The notes beneath the pieces are model-generated. The model was not told the DNA's origin and ran no database searches. It was given only the letters and a program-made list of their open reading frames with translations. A DNA stretch of 64,000 nucleotides from Nocardioides luteus. GTDB taxonomy: Bacteria > Actinomycetota > Actinomycetes > Propionibacteriales > Nocardioidaceae. Numbering within the stretch: position 1 is the first letter of the stretch; every line of letters begins with the position of its first letter. Below, piece after piece: positions 52,648-61,520 of the stretch. Location of the stretch: contig NZ_JADOVJ010000001.1 of assembly GCF_015752315.1 (NCBI RefSeq), forward strand, positions 2,348,501 through 2,412,500. Direction: 5' to 3'. The translations under genes and the position numbers were made by a program.

Positions 52648-53622
52648 TCAGCTCGCCATCAATTCGGTCAGGGCGCGCACGATCGTGCGGCGTAGCAGCG
52701 CGGGCTTGAACGCGTTGTGCTCGCGCGGTTCGGCGCCGTCCGCGGCGTGGGCGACGGCGGCCTCGAACGTGTCGGACGTCGCGGGCCGGCCGGTCAGGGC
52801 GCGTTCGACCGCGGGCAGCCGCCACGGCCGGGTGCCGACGCCGCCGGCCGCGACCCGGGCCTGGGTGATGGTCCGGCCCCGCAGTCGCAGGGCGACGGCG
52901 GCGGAGGTGAGGGCGAACTCGTAGGACTGCCGGTCGCGGATCTTGAGGTAGAGCGAGCGCGCGGCGAGGGGGGAGCGGGGCACGGTGATCCCGGTGATGA
53001 GCTCGCCCGGGCGGAGCACGTTCTCGACCTCGGGTGTGGTTCCGGGCAGGGTGTAGAAGGTGTCGAGGGGCACGCTGCGGGTGTCCCTCGCGGAGGCCAG
53101 GTGCACGACCGTGCTCAGTGCCACGAGCGGGACGGCTAGGTCGCTGGGGTGGGTGGCGATGCAGGTGTTGCTGGTGCCCAGGACGGCGTGGCCGCGGTTG
53201 ATGCCCTCCAGCGCGGAGCAGCCGGATCCCGGCTCGCGCTTGTTGCAGGGGGTGGTGATGTCGCGGAAGTAGCCGCAGCGGGTGCGCTGCAGCAGGTTGC
53301 CGCCGATGCTGGCCATGTTGCGCAGCTGTGCGGACGCGCTGAGCTCCAGGGCCTGCGCGATCATCGGGTAGTGCTGCCGCACGCCGCGATGGGCGGCGAC
53401 GTCGCTCATCCGCTCCAGCGCGCCGATGTGCAGCCCCTTGTTGTCCAGGGTGATGCCGGTCAGCGGGAGCCGGTTGATGTCCACGACCTGGTCGGGGCTC
53501 ATCACTTCGAGCTTCATCAGGTCGACCAGGGTGGTGCCGCCGGCCAGGTATGCGGTCTCCGGTCCGGCGCCCCGCAGGGCCTCGCGCACCGTACGCGCCT
53601 GGGTGTAGGTGTAGGGCCGCAT
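52648..53622 (-). CDS. Molybdenum hydroxylase, FAD subunit (PaoB-like)
   Basis: A 324-residue FAD-binding subunit. The FAD loop AGGTTLVDLMKLEV and ASIGGNLLQRTRCGYFRD are conserved. An insert with Cys in TRCGYF, TPCNKREPGSGC and NTCIATHPSD matches the extra [4Fe-4S] cluster loop of PaoB. It transfers electrons between FeS and FAD sites. The start ATG overlaps the preceding stop by one base (TGATG). Confidence 0.9.
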   Translation of the reverse strand: MRPYTYTQARTVREALRGAGPETAYLAGGTTLVDLMKLEVMSPDQVVDINRLPLTGITLDNKGLHIGALERMSDVAAHRGVRQHYPMIAQALELSASAQLRNMASIGGNLLQRTRCGYFRDITTPCNKREPGSGCSALEGINRGHAVLGTSNTCIATHPSDLAVPLVALSTVVHLASARDTRSVPLDTFYTLPGTTPEVENVLRPGELITGITVPRSPLAARSLYLKIRDRQSYEFALTSAAVALRLRGRTITQARVAAGGVGTRPWRLPAVERALTGRPATSDTFEAAVAHAADGAEPREHNAFKPALLRRTIVRALTELMAS

Positions 53623-54242
53623 CAGCGCATCACCTGCTGGGCATCCCGGATCGAGTCGACGATGCGGGGGTAGGCGCTGCAGCGGCAGATGTTGCCGGAC
53701 ATGCGTTCGCGGATCTCGTCGTCCGAGTCCGCCCCGCCCTCGTTGTCGACCATGGCGACGGCGGACATGATCTGGCCGGGGGTGCAGAACCCGCACTGCA
53801 GGCCGTCGTGCTCGATGAACGCCTGCTGCATCGGGTGCAGCCGGTCGCCGTCGGCCAGGCCCTCGATCGTGGTGACCTCGTGGCCGGTCGTGGTCGCGGC
53901 CAGGGTCAGGCAGGACAGCACCCGCCGTCCGTCGACATGTACGGTGCAGGCCCCGCACTGGCCTCGGTCGCAGCCCTTCTTCGTGCCCTTGAGGTCGAGC
54001 CGTTCGCGGAGCGTGTCGAGCAGGGTCGCGCGCGCGTCCACCTGCATCGTGACCGGGGTGCCGTTGACCGCGGCCCGTACCGTCACCTGGCTCACGCCAT
54101 CGGCGGTGGCCGCCGAGATGGCGCTCGCCTCGGCCTGTCCGGTCAGCAGCGGCGTCACGGCCACGGCGGCCAGACTGCCGCCCAGGAAGCTCCGCCGGGA
54201 CACACCCGACCGCGCACCTCCCGCATCAGGTTCTTGATTCAT
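53622..54242 (-). CDS. Molybdenum hydroxylase, 2Fe-2S subunit with Tat signal (PaoA-like)
   Basis: A 206-residue iron-sulfur subunit. The N-terminus has a twin-arginine signal (SRRSFLGGSLAAVAVTPLL), so the assembled enzyme should be exported by Tat. Two [2Fe-2S] sites are visible: the plant-ferredoxin-like CDRGQCGACTVHVDGRRVLSC and CGFCTPGQ with CRC. AGGAGAG precedes the ATG. First gene of the operon. No maturation chaperone (PaoD-like) gene is seen nearby. Confidence 0.92.
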   Translation of the reverse strand: MNQEPDAGGARSGVSRRSFLGGSLAAVAVTPLLTGQAEASAISAATADGVSQVTVRAAVNGTPVTMQVDARATLLDTLRERLDLKGTKKGCDRGQCGACTVHVDGRRVLSCLTLAATTTGHEVTTIEGLADGDRLHPMQQAFIEHDGLQCGFCTPGQIMSAVAMVDNEGGADSDDEIRERMSGNICRCSAYPRIVDSIRDAQQVMR

Positions 54243-54515
54243 CGGGTCTCTCCTGGCTGAGCGTCGATTCGGGCAGGGAAGGACAGCGCTGCGAGCATCC
54301 GTGTGCGGTCCGGATCTGGCGCTGATCCAAGGCTGGCCACTGGGAGCAGGAACATCCAGGCTCTCTCGATCCCAGGCTGAGGTGGAACGAATGCGGTCTC
54401 CGGCACGTAGACCGAGGCCGACCGGAGACGCCGGCAGGAGTGGGTCAGGCCCGGAGGGCGGCCACGGCCTGGTCGAACAGGTCCACAGGATCGCTGGTGC
54501 CGCCCGACGGCGGCC

Positions 54516-55373
54516 TCAGGACGGCTCAGTGAGTGCCTGTGTGCCGATCACGGCGAGCAGCTCGAGCAGGTCGGCAGTGTCGGTGCCCGGCGTCGGGGTG
54601 AACCAGAGCAGTCGTTGTCGGCCGTCCTCGCTGAACAGGTTGAGGCAGTTGACGTCGAGCACGCCGAGCTCGGGATGGTTGATGCGCTTACGGTCGCGTC
54701 GGCGAAAGGCCACGTCGTGCCTGCCCCAGAGGTCGGCGAACTCCGGGGAACCCTCCTGAAGCTCGGCGATCATGGAGCGTGCGTCGGTGTCCCTCCTTCC
54801 CCGGCGGGCGGCCCCCGCCCGGAGGTCGGCGACGAACGCCTGTGACTGGGCGTCGTGGTCGTCCTCGGGATAGATGGCGCGGGACGTCGGGTCCATGAAC
54901 CAGCGGTAGGCGAAGCTGGCGTGCCGGCCGGTGAAGTGCGAATGATCGCCCACCAGCGCGACGGCGAGCGGGTTCTGGGCCAGCGTCACGTGCAGATCGG
55001 TGATCACCTTCGCGGGCGTCGAGGCCAGGCGATCGAGCAAGTCCAGCATCCCGGGCTGTATATGCGACGCCGCACTGCCCGCAGGGGGTACGGGCCGCTC
55101 GGCCAGATGGAAGAGGTGACGCCACTCGTCATCGGTCAACCGCAGCGCCCGGCCGAGCGCGGCCAGCATCTGCTCGGATGGCTGGGAGCCGGCGCCGCGT
55201 TCGAGCTCGTTGTAGTAGTCCACCGAGGCGCCCGCCAGATGGGCGACCTCGTCGCGCCGCAGACCGGGCACACGGCGCCGTGGACCGGGCACCAGCCCAA
55301 CGTCCTCGGGCCGGATTCGTTCGCGGCGCGAGCGCAGAAACGCGCCCAGCTCGGCGTACCCGGCTCTTCTCAT
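54516..55373 (-). CDS. MmyB-type helix-turn-helix regulator, third member
   Basis: A 285-residue regulator with the same plan as the duplicated pair but much more divergent (FLRSRRERIRPEDVGLVPGP; LRRDEVAHLAGASVDYYNEL). The C-terminal domain keeps YRWFMDPTSRAIYPEDDHDA and LGVLDVNCLNLFSEDG. GATACT (reverse of 55380-55385) ends 6 nt before the ATG, so it may be leaderless. It is upstream of the molybdenum hydroxylase operon on the same strand (273 bp apart) and divergent from the kelch gene. Confidence 0.87.
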   Translation of the reverse strand: MRRAGYAELGAFLRSRRERIRPEDVGLVPGPRRRVPGLRRDEVAHLAGASVDYYNELERGAGSQPSEQMLAALGRALRLTDDEWRHLFHLAERPVPPAGSAASHIQPGMLDLLDRLASTPAKVITDLHVTLAQNPLAVALVGDHSHFTGRHASFAYRWFMDPTSRAIYPEDDHDAQSQAFVADLRAGAARRGRRDTDARSMIAELQEGSPEFADLWGRHDVAFRRRDRKRINHPELGVLDVNCLNLFSEDGRQRLLWFTPTPGTDTADLLELLAVIGTQALTEPS

Positions 55374-55484
55374 GTCACGAGTATCCCGTGAGCGGGGTCG
55401 CCATCACAGGGGGTGACATCCCCTGGTTCAGGCTTCCGAGGTCCTGGAACGTGAGGTTCCCGACGAACAGACGGAGGATCCATC

Positions 55485-56552
55485 GTGACAAGACAACTTC
55501 TCGCCCCCCGAACCCGCACGGCCGTGGCCGTGCTCGCCGTCGGCGCGACGCTGACCACGGCGTACATCGTTGCGCCGGCTTCGTCGTCCGAAGCCTCTTC
55601 CAGCCGGACGGACGTCTGGCAGGAGCGTGCTCCCATGGCGCTGGAGCGGCAGGAGCTCTACCCCGAGGTCGTCGACGACCGGATCTACGTCGCCGGAGGA
55701 CTGCTCAACCCCAACACCGGGGTGTCCGCACACTTCGATGCGTACGATCCCGTGGCCGACGCCTGGAATCGGCTGGCGACGATGCCGCAGGCCAGGCATC
55801 ACATCGGCCTCGCGGAAGCGAACGGTTCGCTGTACGCCGTCGGCGGGTTCAGCGGTGGGTTCCCCCGGTGGCGGGCAGAGTCGGACACCTTCGTCTACTC
55901 GCCGGAGCAGGACAGCTGGTCCACCGTCGCCGACCTGCCGGAACCGCGTGCCGAGTTCGTGATCGAGAGCGTGCGTGACCGGGTGTTCGTCATCGGTGGT
56001 CGGGTCCGTGAGACACCTGGCGCCACGACGTTCACGACCCATGTCGACAGCGACAGGAACGAGATGTTCGATCCGGCCACCGGCAGGTGGAAACGGCGTG
56101 CCCCGGCGCCGACGCTACGGAACAGCGCCGCGTCGGCCGTCGTGGACGACCGGATCTATGTGATCGGCGGCCGGGAGTTCTCGCTCGCCGAGGACGGATC
56201 CGCCGTCCAGGAGAACGTCGCGACCGTCGAGGCGTACGACCCGGCCACCGACGAGTGGGAGACGGTCGCGCCGCTCCCCGAGGCACGAGGTGGGCTGGCC
56301 GCGGCCGTGCACGATGGTTCGATCTACGTGTTCGGCGGCGAACAGCACAACCCGGCCCCGCTGGTCTACGACGACGTCTGGCGGTACGACCCGGAGGCCG
56401 ATGAGTGGACCGCCGCGGGGAACCTGCCCACTCCGCGGCACGGCCTCGGCGCCGCCACCGTCGGCGATGTCATCTACACCTTCGGCGGCGGCACCGAGGT
56501 GGGCGGCAACTTCGCAAGCGCTCGCAACGAGGCACTCACGCTGGCAGAGTGA
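55485..56552 (+). CDS. Secreted kelch-repeat protein
   Basis: A 355-residue exported protein: a signal peptide or anchor (VAVLAVGATLTTAYIVAPAS) and then about five or six kelch repeats, each with a GG pair and a distant W (VVDDRIYVAGGLLNP, NGSLYAVGGFSGG, VRDRVFVIGGRVRE, VVDDRIYVIGGREF, HDGSIYVFGGEQH, VGDVIYTFGGGTE). These form a beta-propeller. The activity is unknown; galactose-oxidase-like enzymes share the fold but the copper ligands are not evident. GGAGG precedes the GTG. The regulator copy 2 follows 16 bp later. Confidence 0.88.
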   Translation: MTRQLLAPRTRTAVAVLAVGATLTTAYIVAPASSSEASSSRTDVWQERAPMALERQELYPEVVDDRIYVAGGLLNPNTGVSAHFDAYDPVADAWNRLATMPQARHHIGLAEANGSLYAVGGFSGGFPRWRAESDTFVYSPEQDSWSTVADLPEPRAEFVIESVRDRVFVIGGRVRETPGATTFTTHVDSDRNEMFDPATGRWKRRAPAPTLRNSAASAVVDDRIYVIGGREFSLAEDGSAVQENVATVEAYDPATDEWETVAPLPEARGGLAAAVHDGSIYVFGGEQHNPAPLVYDDVWRYDPEADEWTAAGNLPTPRHGLGAATVGDVIYTFGGGTEVGGNFASARNEALTLAE

Positions 56553-56557
56553 GAGAC

Positions 56558-56846
56558 GGGGGAGCGTCGTGATCGATCGCACCGGGTTGGCGGGGTTTCT
56601 CCGCAATCGGCGTGAGGCGTTGCAGCCGGAGGACGTCGGCCTTCCGCGTGGGCAGCGGCGCCGGACCAGCGGGCTGCGGCGGGAGGAGGTCGCGGCGCTG
56701 TGCAACATGTCGGCGGACTACTACTCCCGCCTGGAGCGTGAGCGTGGCCCCCAGCCGTCGCCGCAGATGCTTGCCTCGATCGCTCAGGGGCTGCACCTGT
56801 CGATCGACGAGCGTGACCACCTGTTCCGGCTGGCCGGGCACAACCC
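56558..56846 (+). repeat. Near-identical repeat, copy 2 (regulator DNA-binding half)
   Basis: This is the counterpart of 47817-48105, shifted by 8741 bp, with three mismatches. It starts 5 bp after the kelch stop and ends inside the regulator gene at codon 93. Confidence 0.85.
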
Positions 56847-57408
56847 GCCACCCCGGGGCAGTTCCAGCGAACACATCAACCCTGGGCTGCTGCAGATCCT
56901 GGAACGGTTAGAGGACACCCCGGCAGAGATCGTCACGGAGCTCGGCGAGACCCTGCGGCAGACCCCGATGGGCGTGGCGCTCACCGGCGATCGGACCCAG
57001 TACACCGGGCCGGCCCGAAGCATCGGCTATCGCTGGTTCACCGACCCCACTGCGCGGGATCTCTACGCGCCGGAGGAACATGGGTACCTGACCCGGATGT
57101 ACGCCGCTGGGCTGCGGGGACTCGTCACCCTTCGTGGTCCGGAATCGCGGGCCGCGTACCTTGCCGGGCTGCTCCTGGACGGCAACGACGAGTTCCGGCG
57201 GGTGTGGGACGACCACGAGGTCGGGATCCACCCCCGCCAGGTGAAGCATTTCGTGCACCCCGAGGTGGGATCCCTGGAGCTGAACTGCCAGCGGCTGGTC
57301 GACCCGGACCAGGCGCATTTCCTGATGGTCTTCACCGCCGCGCCCGGCACCGAGAGCTACGAGAAGTTGCAGATCCTTTCCGTCACGGGCGCGCAATCGC
57401 TGCGCTGA
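56569..57408 (+). CDS. MmyB-type helix-turn-helix regulator, copy 2
   Basis: A 279-residue regulator equal in length to copy 1 at 47.8 kb. Residues 1-94 are identical to copy 1; after that changes are frequent, especially in the ligand domain (for example EEHGYLTRMYAAGLRG versus EEHAFLTRMYAAGLRG, and GIHPRQVKHF versus GIRPHDVKHF). It therefore should read the same DNA site but may respond to another ligand. It follows the kelch gene closely and is likely co-transcribed. Confidence 0.88.
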   Translation: MIDRTGLAGFLRNRREALQPEDVGLPRGQRRRTSGLRREEVAALCNMSADYYSRLERERGPQPSPQMLASIAQGLHLSIDERDHLFRLAGHNPPPRGSSSEHINPGLLQILERLEDTPAEIVTELGETLRQTPMGVALTGDRTQYTGPARSIGYRWFTDPTARDLYAPEEHGYLTRMYAAGLRGLVTLRGPESRAAYLAGLLLDGNDEFRRVWDDHEVGIHPRQVKHFVHPEVGSLELNCQRLVDPDQAHFLMVFTAAPGTESYEKLQILSVTGAQSLR

Positions 57409-58189
57409 ACCGTCGGAACCGAGCTGCGCGCATTCCGCCGACCCCTTGCCCCAGGAGGCGTCATGGTGGCGCTCGCCATCGACCCACAACGACCCATCCG
57501 CTCCGCGCCGGCCGTCACTATCGACGGGCTCGACAGAAGAACTCGGCTGATCGCATTCAGCAACGACCAGTTGAGTGCTGATCTAGGAGTGATGCCCAGG
57601 CACGTTGTGCGATCGGGTGCGGCGAGCCGTAGAAGGAATGGCGTCTAGCCGGCTCGGTGAGTTTCGTACAGCGGGTCGGTTCCGTCGCTTGGTGCGCCTG
57701 GGTAACGAGTCACTCCGAACCGACGACCAGAACCTCGTGTCTCTGGGGTCACGAAGAAGTCAACGAGCCTCGGATTGGGCTCGCTTTGGTTCGCAAAGGG
57801 CCGCAATCGGGTGCTGGTGCGAGCGGAGGCATGAGACGACATCACCGCAGGTCAGCAAAATGGTCTTGGCTCAAGAGAGCAGGCAATCGCAAAGGATCGC
57901 GATCACGCTCGCCACCATCAAGGCCTTCCCGATGACCCATCACGTCGATTGCGTCGCTTTGCTGACGAAAGCCGGCTCTGACCCGCGGTGATGCAGTTCG
58001 GGCTCTCGCGGCCGTCCCCTGAGCGCGAGCCTGAGGTCACCTCGGGCGCTTTGCGGAAACCGAGTCCAGCTCTGAAACCTGAGGAACCCCGCGCCCGGCC
58101 CATCGCTCCATGAGGTCGTACCGATTGAATCTTGTACAGCCCTGGCGTGAGACCATCCTTCACCCAAGGCGCTCGGCCGTCCGGCGCCG
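57409..58189. other. Degenerate stretch at the right end of the island
   Basis: About 780 bp without a convincing intact gene. An open frame of about 128 codons (57605-57991) ends with a copy of the methyltransferase C-terminus (AFPMTHHVDCVALLTKAG) but its first 100 codons resemble nothing I know. GGGCTCGCTTTGGTTCGCAAAG (57776 onward) echoes the element near the left repeat. Confidence 0.6.
57925..58012 (+). repeat. Right direct repeat (att-like), diverged methyltransferase 3' end
   Basis: It starts TTCCCGATGACCCATCACG and encodes FPMTHHVDCVALLTKAGS in frame with a TGA, matching FPMTHHIECVALLTKTGS of the intact gene. It has no methyltransferase body, so it is a relic left by integration or duplication. 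Confidence 0.75.
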
Positions 58190-61135
58190 ATGACGAATAC
58201 GGCGGTTACGGTGATGGCGCGACGTGAGCGGCTGGCAGCCTCGCCGGCTCTTGTGGGCCGAGCCGCCGAGCTCGAGCTCCTTGTCGGCGCTCTGGCTGAT
58301 CCGCCGACAGTGGCCTTCGTCGAGGGGGAGGCTGGGATCGGGAAGAGCCGGCTGGTCCGCGAGTGCTTGCAGTCCCCGGAGCTGTCCGGCCTGACGGTGC
58401 TCATGGTGACGTGCCCGCCCGTGATCGAGCCGTTCCCGTTGGGGCCGGTGGTCGATGGGCTGCGGCGGTTGCGCCCCCGGCCTGACGACCTCGAGCTGAG
58501 TCCGTTGGCTGGAGCCTTGCGGCCGTTGCTCCCGGAATGGGCAGACCGGCTGCCGCCCGCTCTGGAGCCGTCCGGCGATCCAGCTGCGACCCGACACCGG
58601 TTGCTGGGCGCGTTGTCCGAGCTGGTCGAGCGGCTCGGTGTCGATGTGCTGGTGGTGGAAGATGCTCATTGGGCGGACGCCGCGACGCTGGAGTGGCTCC
58701 TCATCCTCACGGCCTCCGAGGGCCTGGACATGTCGGTGGTGGTGACCTTCAGGTCGACTGAGGTGCCGGCCGGGTCGCTGCTGTTGCGGTTGACGTCACG
58801 GCCCCTGGGCGCCGCGCGGATCCGGGTCGAGCTCAACCCGTTGAACGTCGCGGACACCCGCAGGCTGGTGGGGTCGATGTTGGACACCGACGCGGTGTCG
58901 GAGCAGTTCGCGGCCTTCCTGCACGAACGCACCGACGGGCTTCCGCTGGCAGTCGAGGAGACGATCTGGATGCTTCGGGATCGGCGCGACATCGTCCGCC
59001 AGCACGACGCCTGGACCCGGAGGGCGCTCGGCGCGATGAACGTGCCACCGACGCTGCGTGACTCCGTCCTCGAGCGCGCCAGCAGGCTCCCGCCGGAGGG
59101 CAGAACGGTTCTGCAGGCGGCGGCGATCTTGGCCGAACCGACCGATGAGGCGCTGCTGTCCGACGTCGCCGACCTGGACGAGCCCGCTGCCAAGCTCGGC
59201 GTCGCCGCTGCGCTCGGCTCGGGCCTCCTGCGCGAGGTCGGCAGCGGGCGCCTGGCGTTTCGGCATGTCTTGGACGCACTCGCGATCGGAGCGTCGATCC
59301 CAGCCTCCGAGCGGTGGGCGTTGCACCGCCGCGCCGCGTACGGTCTCCAGCGACTCGAGCCGCAGCCCGTGGTGCGACTGGCTCACCACTTCCACGAGGC
59401 GGGGGAGACCGAGCAGTGGAGCCACTACGCCGAAGCTGCCGCGGCACTGGCGCTCGAGTCCGGTGATGAGCGCACGGCCGTGGCCCTGCTGCATGGGTTG
59501 CTCACCAGCGTTGCGCACCCACCCGTTCGACGGGCCCGTCTGGCTCGTCGGCTGGGTGAGGTGGCGGTCAACAGGCTCACCCCCTTGGGCGGGATGGAGA
59601 GTGCGGTCAGGGAGACCCTCAGCGGAGTCCTCGACGATCCCGACCTTCCTGAGGCCGAGCGGGGCGATGTTCGGCTGCTGCTGGGATGGATGCTGTTCCA
59701 GGTGGGCGAGTTCGAGGCGGGCCACGCTCAGTTCGAGATCGCTGTGGGCGAGCTGGGGCCCAGGCCCACGAGCGCGGCCAAGGCGATGTTGTTCCTTGCC
59801 GATCCGGAGTCGGAGCGCTCCTGGCCCGCGGAGCGACATCTGCAGTGGCTGGAGCGGGCGACACGTCTGATTCCGCTGATCGAGTCACCCGCGGAGAGGC
59901 AGGTGCTGGCGATCGACCGGGTGACGGGTCTGCTCAGCCTGGGAGAGGAAGCCGGATGGCAGGCCGCGGCGGAGATACCACGCTCCGCGGCCACCTTGGA
60001 CGAACGGCGCCAGCTGGTGAGGGTCTTGTTCAACGTCGCCCACCGTGCCGTCCACTGGGGCCGGTACGCCGAGGCTCGCCGCCGGTTGGAGGGGGCTGCA
60101 GAGTCTGCTCGCGACGCCGGATTCGAGCGGGTGGCGGAGTACGCGAGGTTCCATCTGGCGCTGCTCGACTGGTACGTGGGCGCGTGGGACGGCCTGGCCG
60201 AGACCGTGTCCGGGATGGGCGCGAGCGAGGAGACGCATCCGCTCCTTCGTCTCGCGGCCCGTTCGGTCCAGGCGATGCAGGAGGTCGCTGTCGGCAACCG
60301 AGACGCCGCCGAGCGGCGTGCGCGTGACGTGTTGGAGCATGCCACCGGAACCCTGGACGATCCGACGATCCTGGCCGCCGTGGCGCTGGGCAGGCTGCTC
60401 CTGGCCGACGGTGCCGTGCACGAGGCCGTACAGGTGACGGCCGCGCCCATGGAGGCGATCGAGCGGAAGGGGATCTGGCTGCAGGCAAGCGACCTGGCGC
60501 CTGTTCACATCGATGCCCTTGTCGGTGCCGGCGAGCTGAGCCGGGCCGCTGACGTGGTCGAATCCTTCGCGACCTGGACGGCGGCCCGTGATGTCCCGAC
60601 CGCTGATGCTGCCTTGCTGACGTGTCGCGCGATCCTGGCCGCCGCCGGCGGCGATCTGCTCGCGGCAGCGGGTCTGTACGCGGATGCGGCAGCCGCCTGG
60701 GCGGACCTGCCACGCCCGTACGACGAGCTGTTGGCTCTCGAACGGCACGGACGATGCCTGTTGGCGACGGGGGAGCAGGACAACGCAGTGCGGGTGCTGT
60801 CCGACGTTCAGCAACGCCTCTCCACGTTGGGAGCCCGATGGGACGCCGATCGGGTGGCCCGCGCACTGCGACAGCTCGGCGTCGAGGTCGCGCGCACCTG
60901 GCGTCGTGGACGGCGCGGATACGGTGAGCAGCTCTCGCCTCGTGAGGTGGAGGTGATCCAGCTGGTCGCACGGGGGATGACGAACAAGCAGGTCGCGGAC
61001 ACGCTGTTCATCAGCCCACGCACCGTCCACCGGCACGTGTCGACGGCGATGCGGAAGCTGGATGTGTCCTCGCGTACGGCGCTCGCCATGGCAGCAGCCG
61101 AGGCCGGCGTGCTGTCGGCCGACTCCGAGCAGTGA
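58190..61135 (+). CDS. LuxR-family regulator with AAA/NB-ARC-type ATPase (LAL-like)
   Basis: A 981-residue regulator of the large ATP-binding LuxR type. The N-terminus has VGRAAELELL and Walker A GEAGIGKS (residues 46-53), Walker B VLVVEDAHWAD; the middle is helical and TPR-like; the C-terminus is a LuxR helix-turn-helix (LSPREVEVIQLVARGMTNKQ then VADTLFISPRTVHRHV). Such proteins often activate nearby secondary metabolism or secreted enzymes. It precedes a possible short peptide gene and a subtilase. ATG 58190 or the in-frame ATG 58214 could be used. Confidence 0.9.
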   Translation: MTNTAVTVMARRERLAASPALVGRAAELELLVGALADPPTVAFVEGEAGIGKSRLVRECLQSPELSGLTVLMVTCPPVIEPFPLGPVVDGLRRLRPRPDDLELSPLAGALRPLLPEWADRLPPALEPSGDPAATRHRLLGALSELVERLGVDVLVVEDAHWADAATLEWLLILTASEGLDMSVVVTFRSTEVPAGSLLLRLTSRPLGAARIRVELNPLNVADTRRLVGSMLDTDAVSEQFAAFLHERTDGLPLAVEETIWMLRDRRDIVRQHDAWTRRALGAMNVPPTLRDSVLERASRLPPEGRTVLQAAAILAEPTDEALLSDVADLDEPAAKLGVAAALGSGLLREVGSGRLAFRHVLDALAIGASIPASERWALHRRAAYGLQRLEPQPVVRLAHHFHEAGETEQWSHYAEAAAALALESGDERTAVALLHGLLTSVAHPPVRRARLARRLGEVAVNRLTPLGGMESAVRETLSGVLDDPDLPEAERGDVRLLLGWMLFQVGEFEAGHAQFEIAVGELGPRPTSAAKAMLFLADPESERSWPAERHLQWLERATRLIPLIESPAERQVLAIDRVTGLLSLGEEAGWQAAAEIPRSAATLDERRQLVRVLFNVAHRAVHWGRYAEARRRLEGAAESARDAGFERVAEYARFHLALLDWYVGAWDGLAETVSGMGASEETHPLLRLAARSVQAMQEVAVGNRDAAERRARDVLEHATGTLDDPTILAAVALGRLLLADGAVHEAVQVTAAPMEAIERKGIWLQASDLAPVHIDALVGAGELSRAADVVESFATWTAARDVPTADAALLTCRAILAAAGGDLLAAAGLYADAAAAWADLPRPYDELLALERHGRCLLATGEQDNAVRVLSDVQQRLSTLGARWDADRVARALRQLGVEVARTWRRGRRGYGEQLSPREVEVIQLVARGMTNKQVADTLFISPRTVHRHVSTAMRKLDVSSRTALAMAAAEAGVLSADSEQ

Positions 61136-61208
61136 GCATCGGCGCCATCTGCGGTCGATAAAGAATGGTCCATGTGGACACTCGCGACCGTGAGCGGCGG
61201 GGTGGATC

Positions 61209-61385
61209 GTGGCACACATGAACGACGAGCAGCGGCCATCGGTCGAACGGCGGGAGCCACAGACGTCTCCCGAGCCGGCACCTGAATCCACGGCAACGGC
61301 GTCGTCGCAGCTCGTCGAGGTCTCGGAGGCCGAACCCGGCTGGGACCAGGGTTCGGCTCCGGCTGATCACTACGAACCCCTGTAG
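61209..61385 (+). CDS. Possible short acidic peptide
   Basis: An open frame of 58 codons from GTG 61209 (or 55 from ATG 61218). The product begins MNDEQRPSVERREPQTSPEP and ends EAEPGWDQGSAPADHYEPL. GGCGGGG lies 6 nt before the GTG. It is Pro-, Glu- and Ser-rich with one Trp and one Tyr near the C-terminus. It sits between a large LuxR activator and a subtilase, which would suit a secreted or processed peptide. There is no modification enzyme in view, so this stays tentative. Confidence 0.4.
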   Translation: MAHMNDEQRPSVERREPQTSPEPAPESTATASSQLVEVSEAEPGWDQGSAPADHYEPL

Positions 61386-61520
61386 TCCCCTCGTTGCTCG
61401 ACGCCCCACCCTGCCTTGGTGCCCTCGACGTGCTCGACCAAGCGCCGGTCCGGGTTCGGTCGACCTCTGTGGCCCGCCCTGGCAAGTACGCCACCCGGCG
61501 AAGTGAAAGCAAGGAGAACC

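Larger units (their letters stand above)
47100..58012. mobile_element. Decayed genomic island at the 3' end of the methyltransferase gene
   Basis: The segment is bounded by diverged direct repeats of the methyltransferase 3' end (47100-47188 and 57925-58012, about 85 percent identical by my hand alignment) and carries a tyrosine-recombinase remnant near the left end. Inside are accessory genes with no core synteny. No intact integrase, relaxase or phage gene is present, so it is no longer mobile by itself. The gene borders are my inference. Confidence 0.6.

Noticed and set aside
57605..57991. 128-codon frame as an intact gene
   Set aside because: Only the last 22 or so codons resemble anything (the methyltransferase tail); the rest has no recognisable protein character and no good ribosome site.
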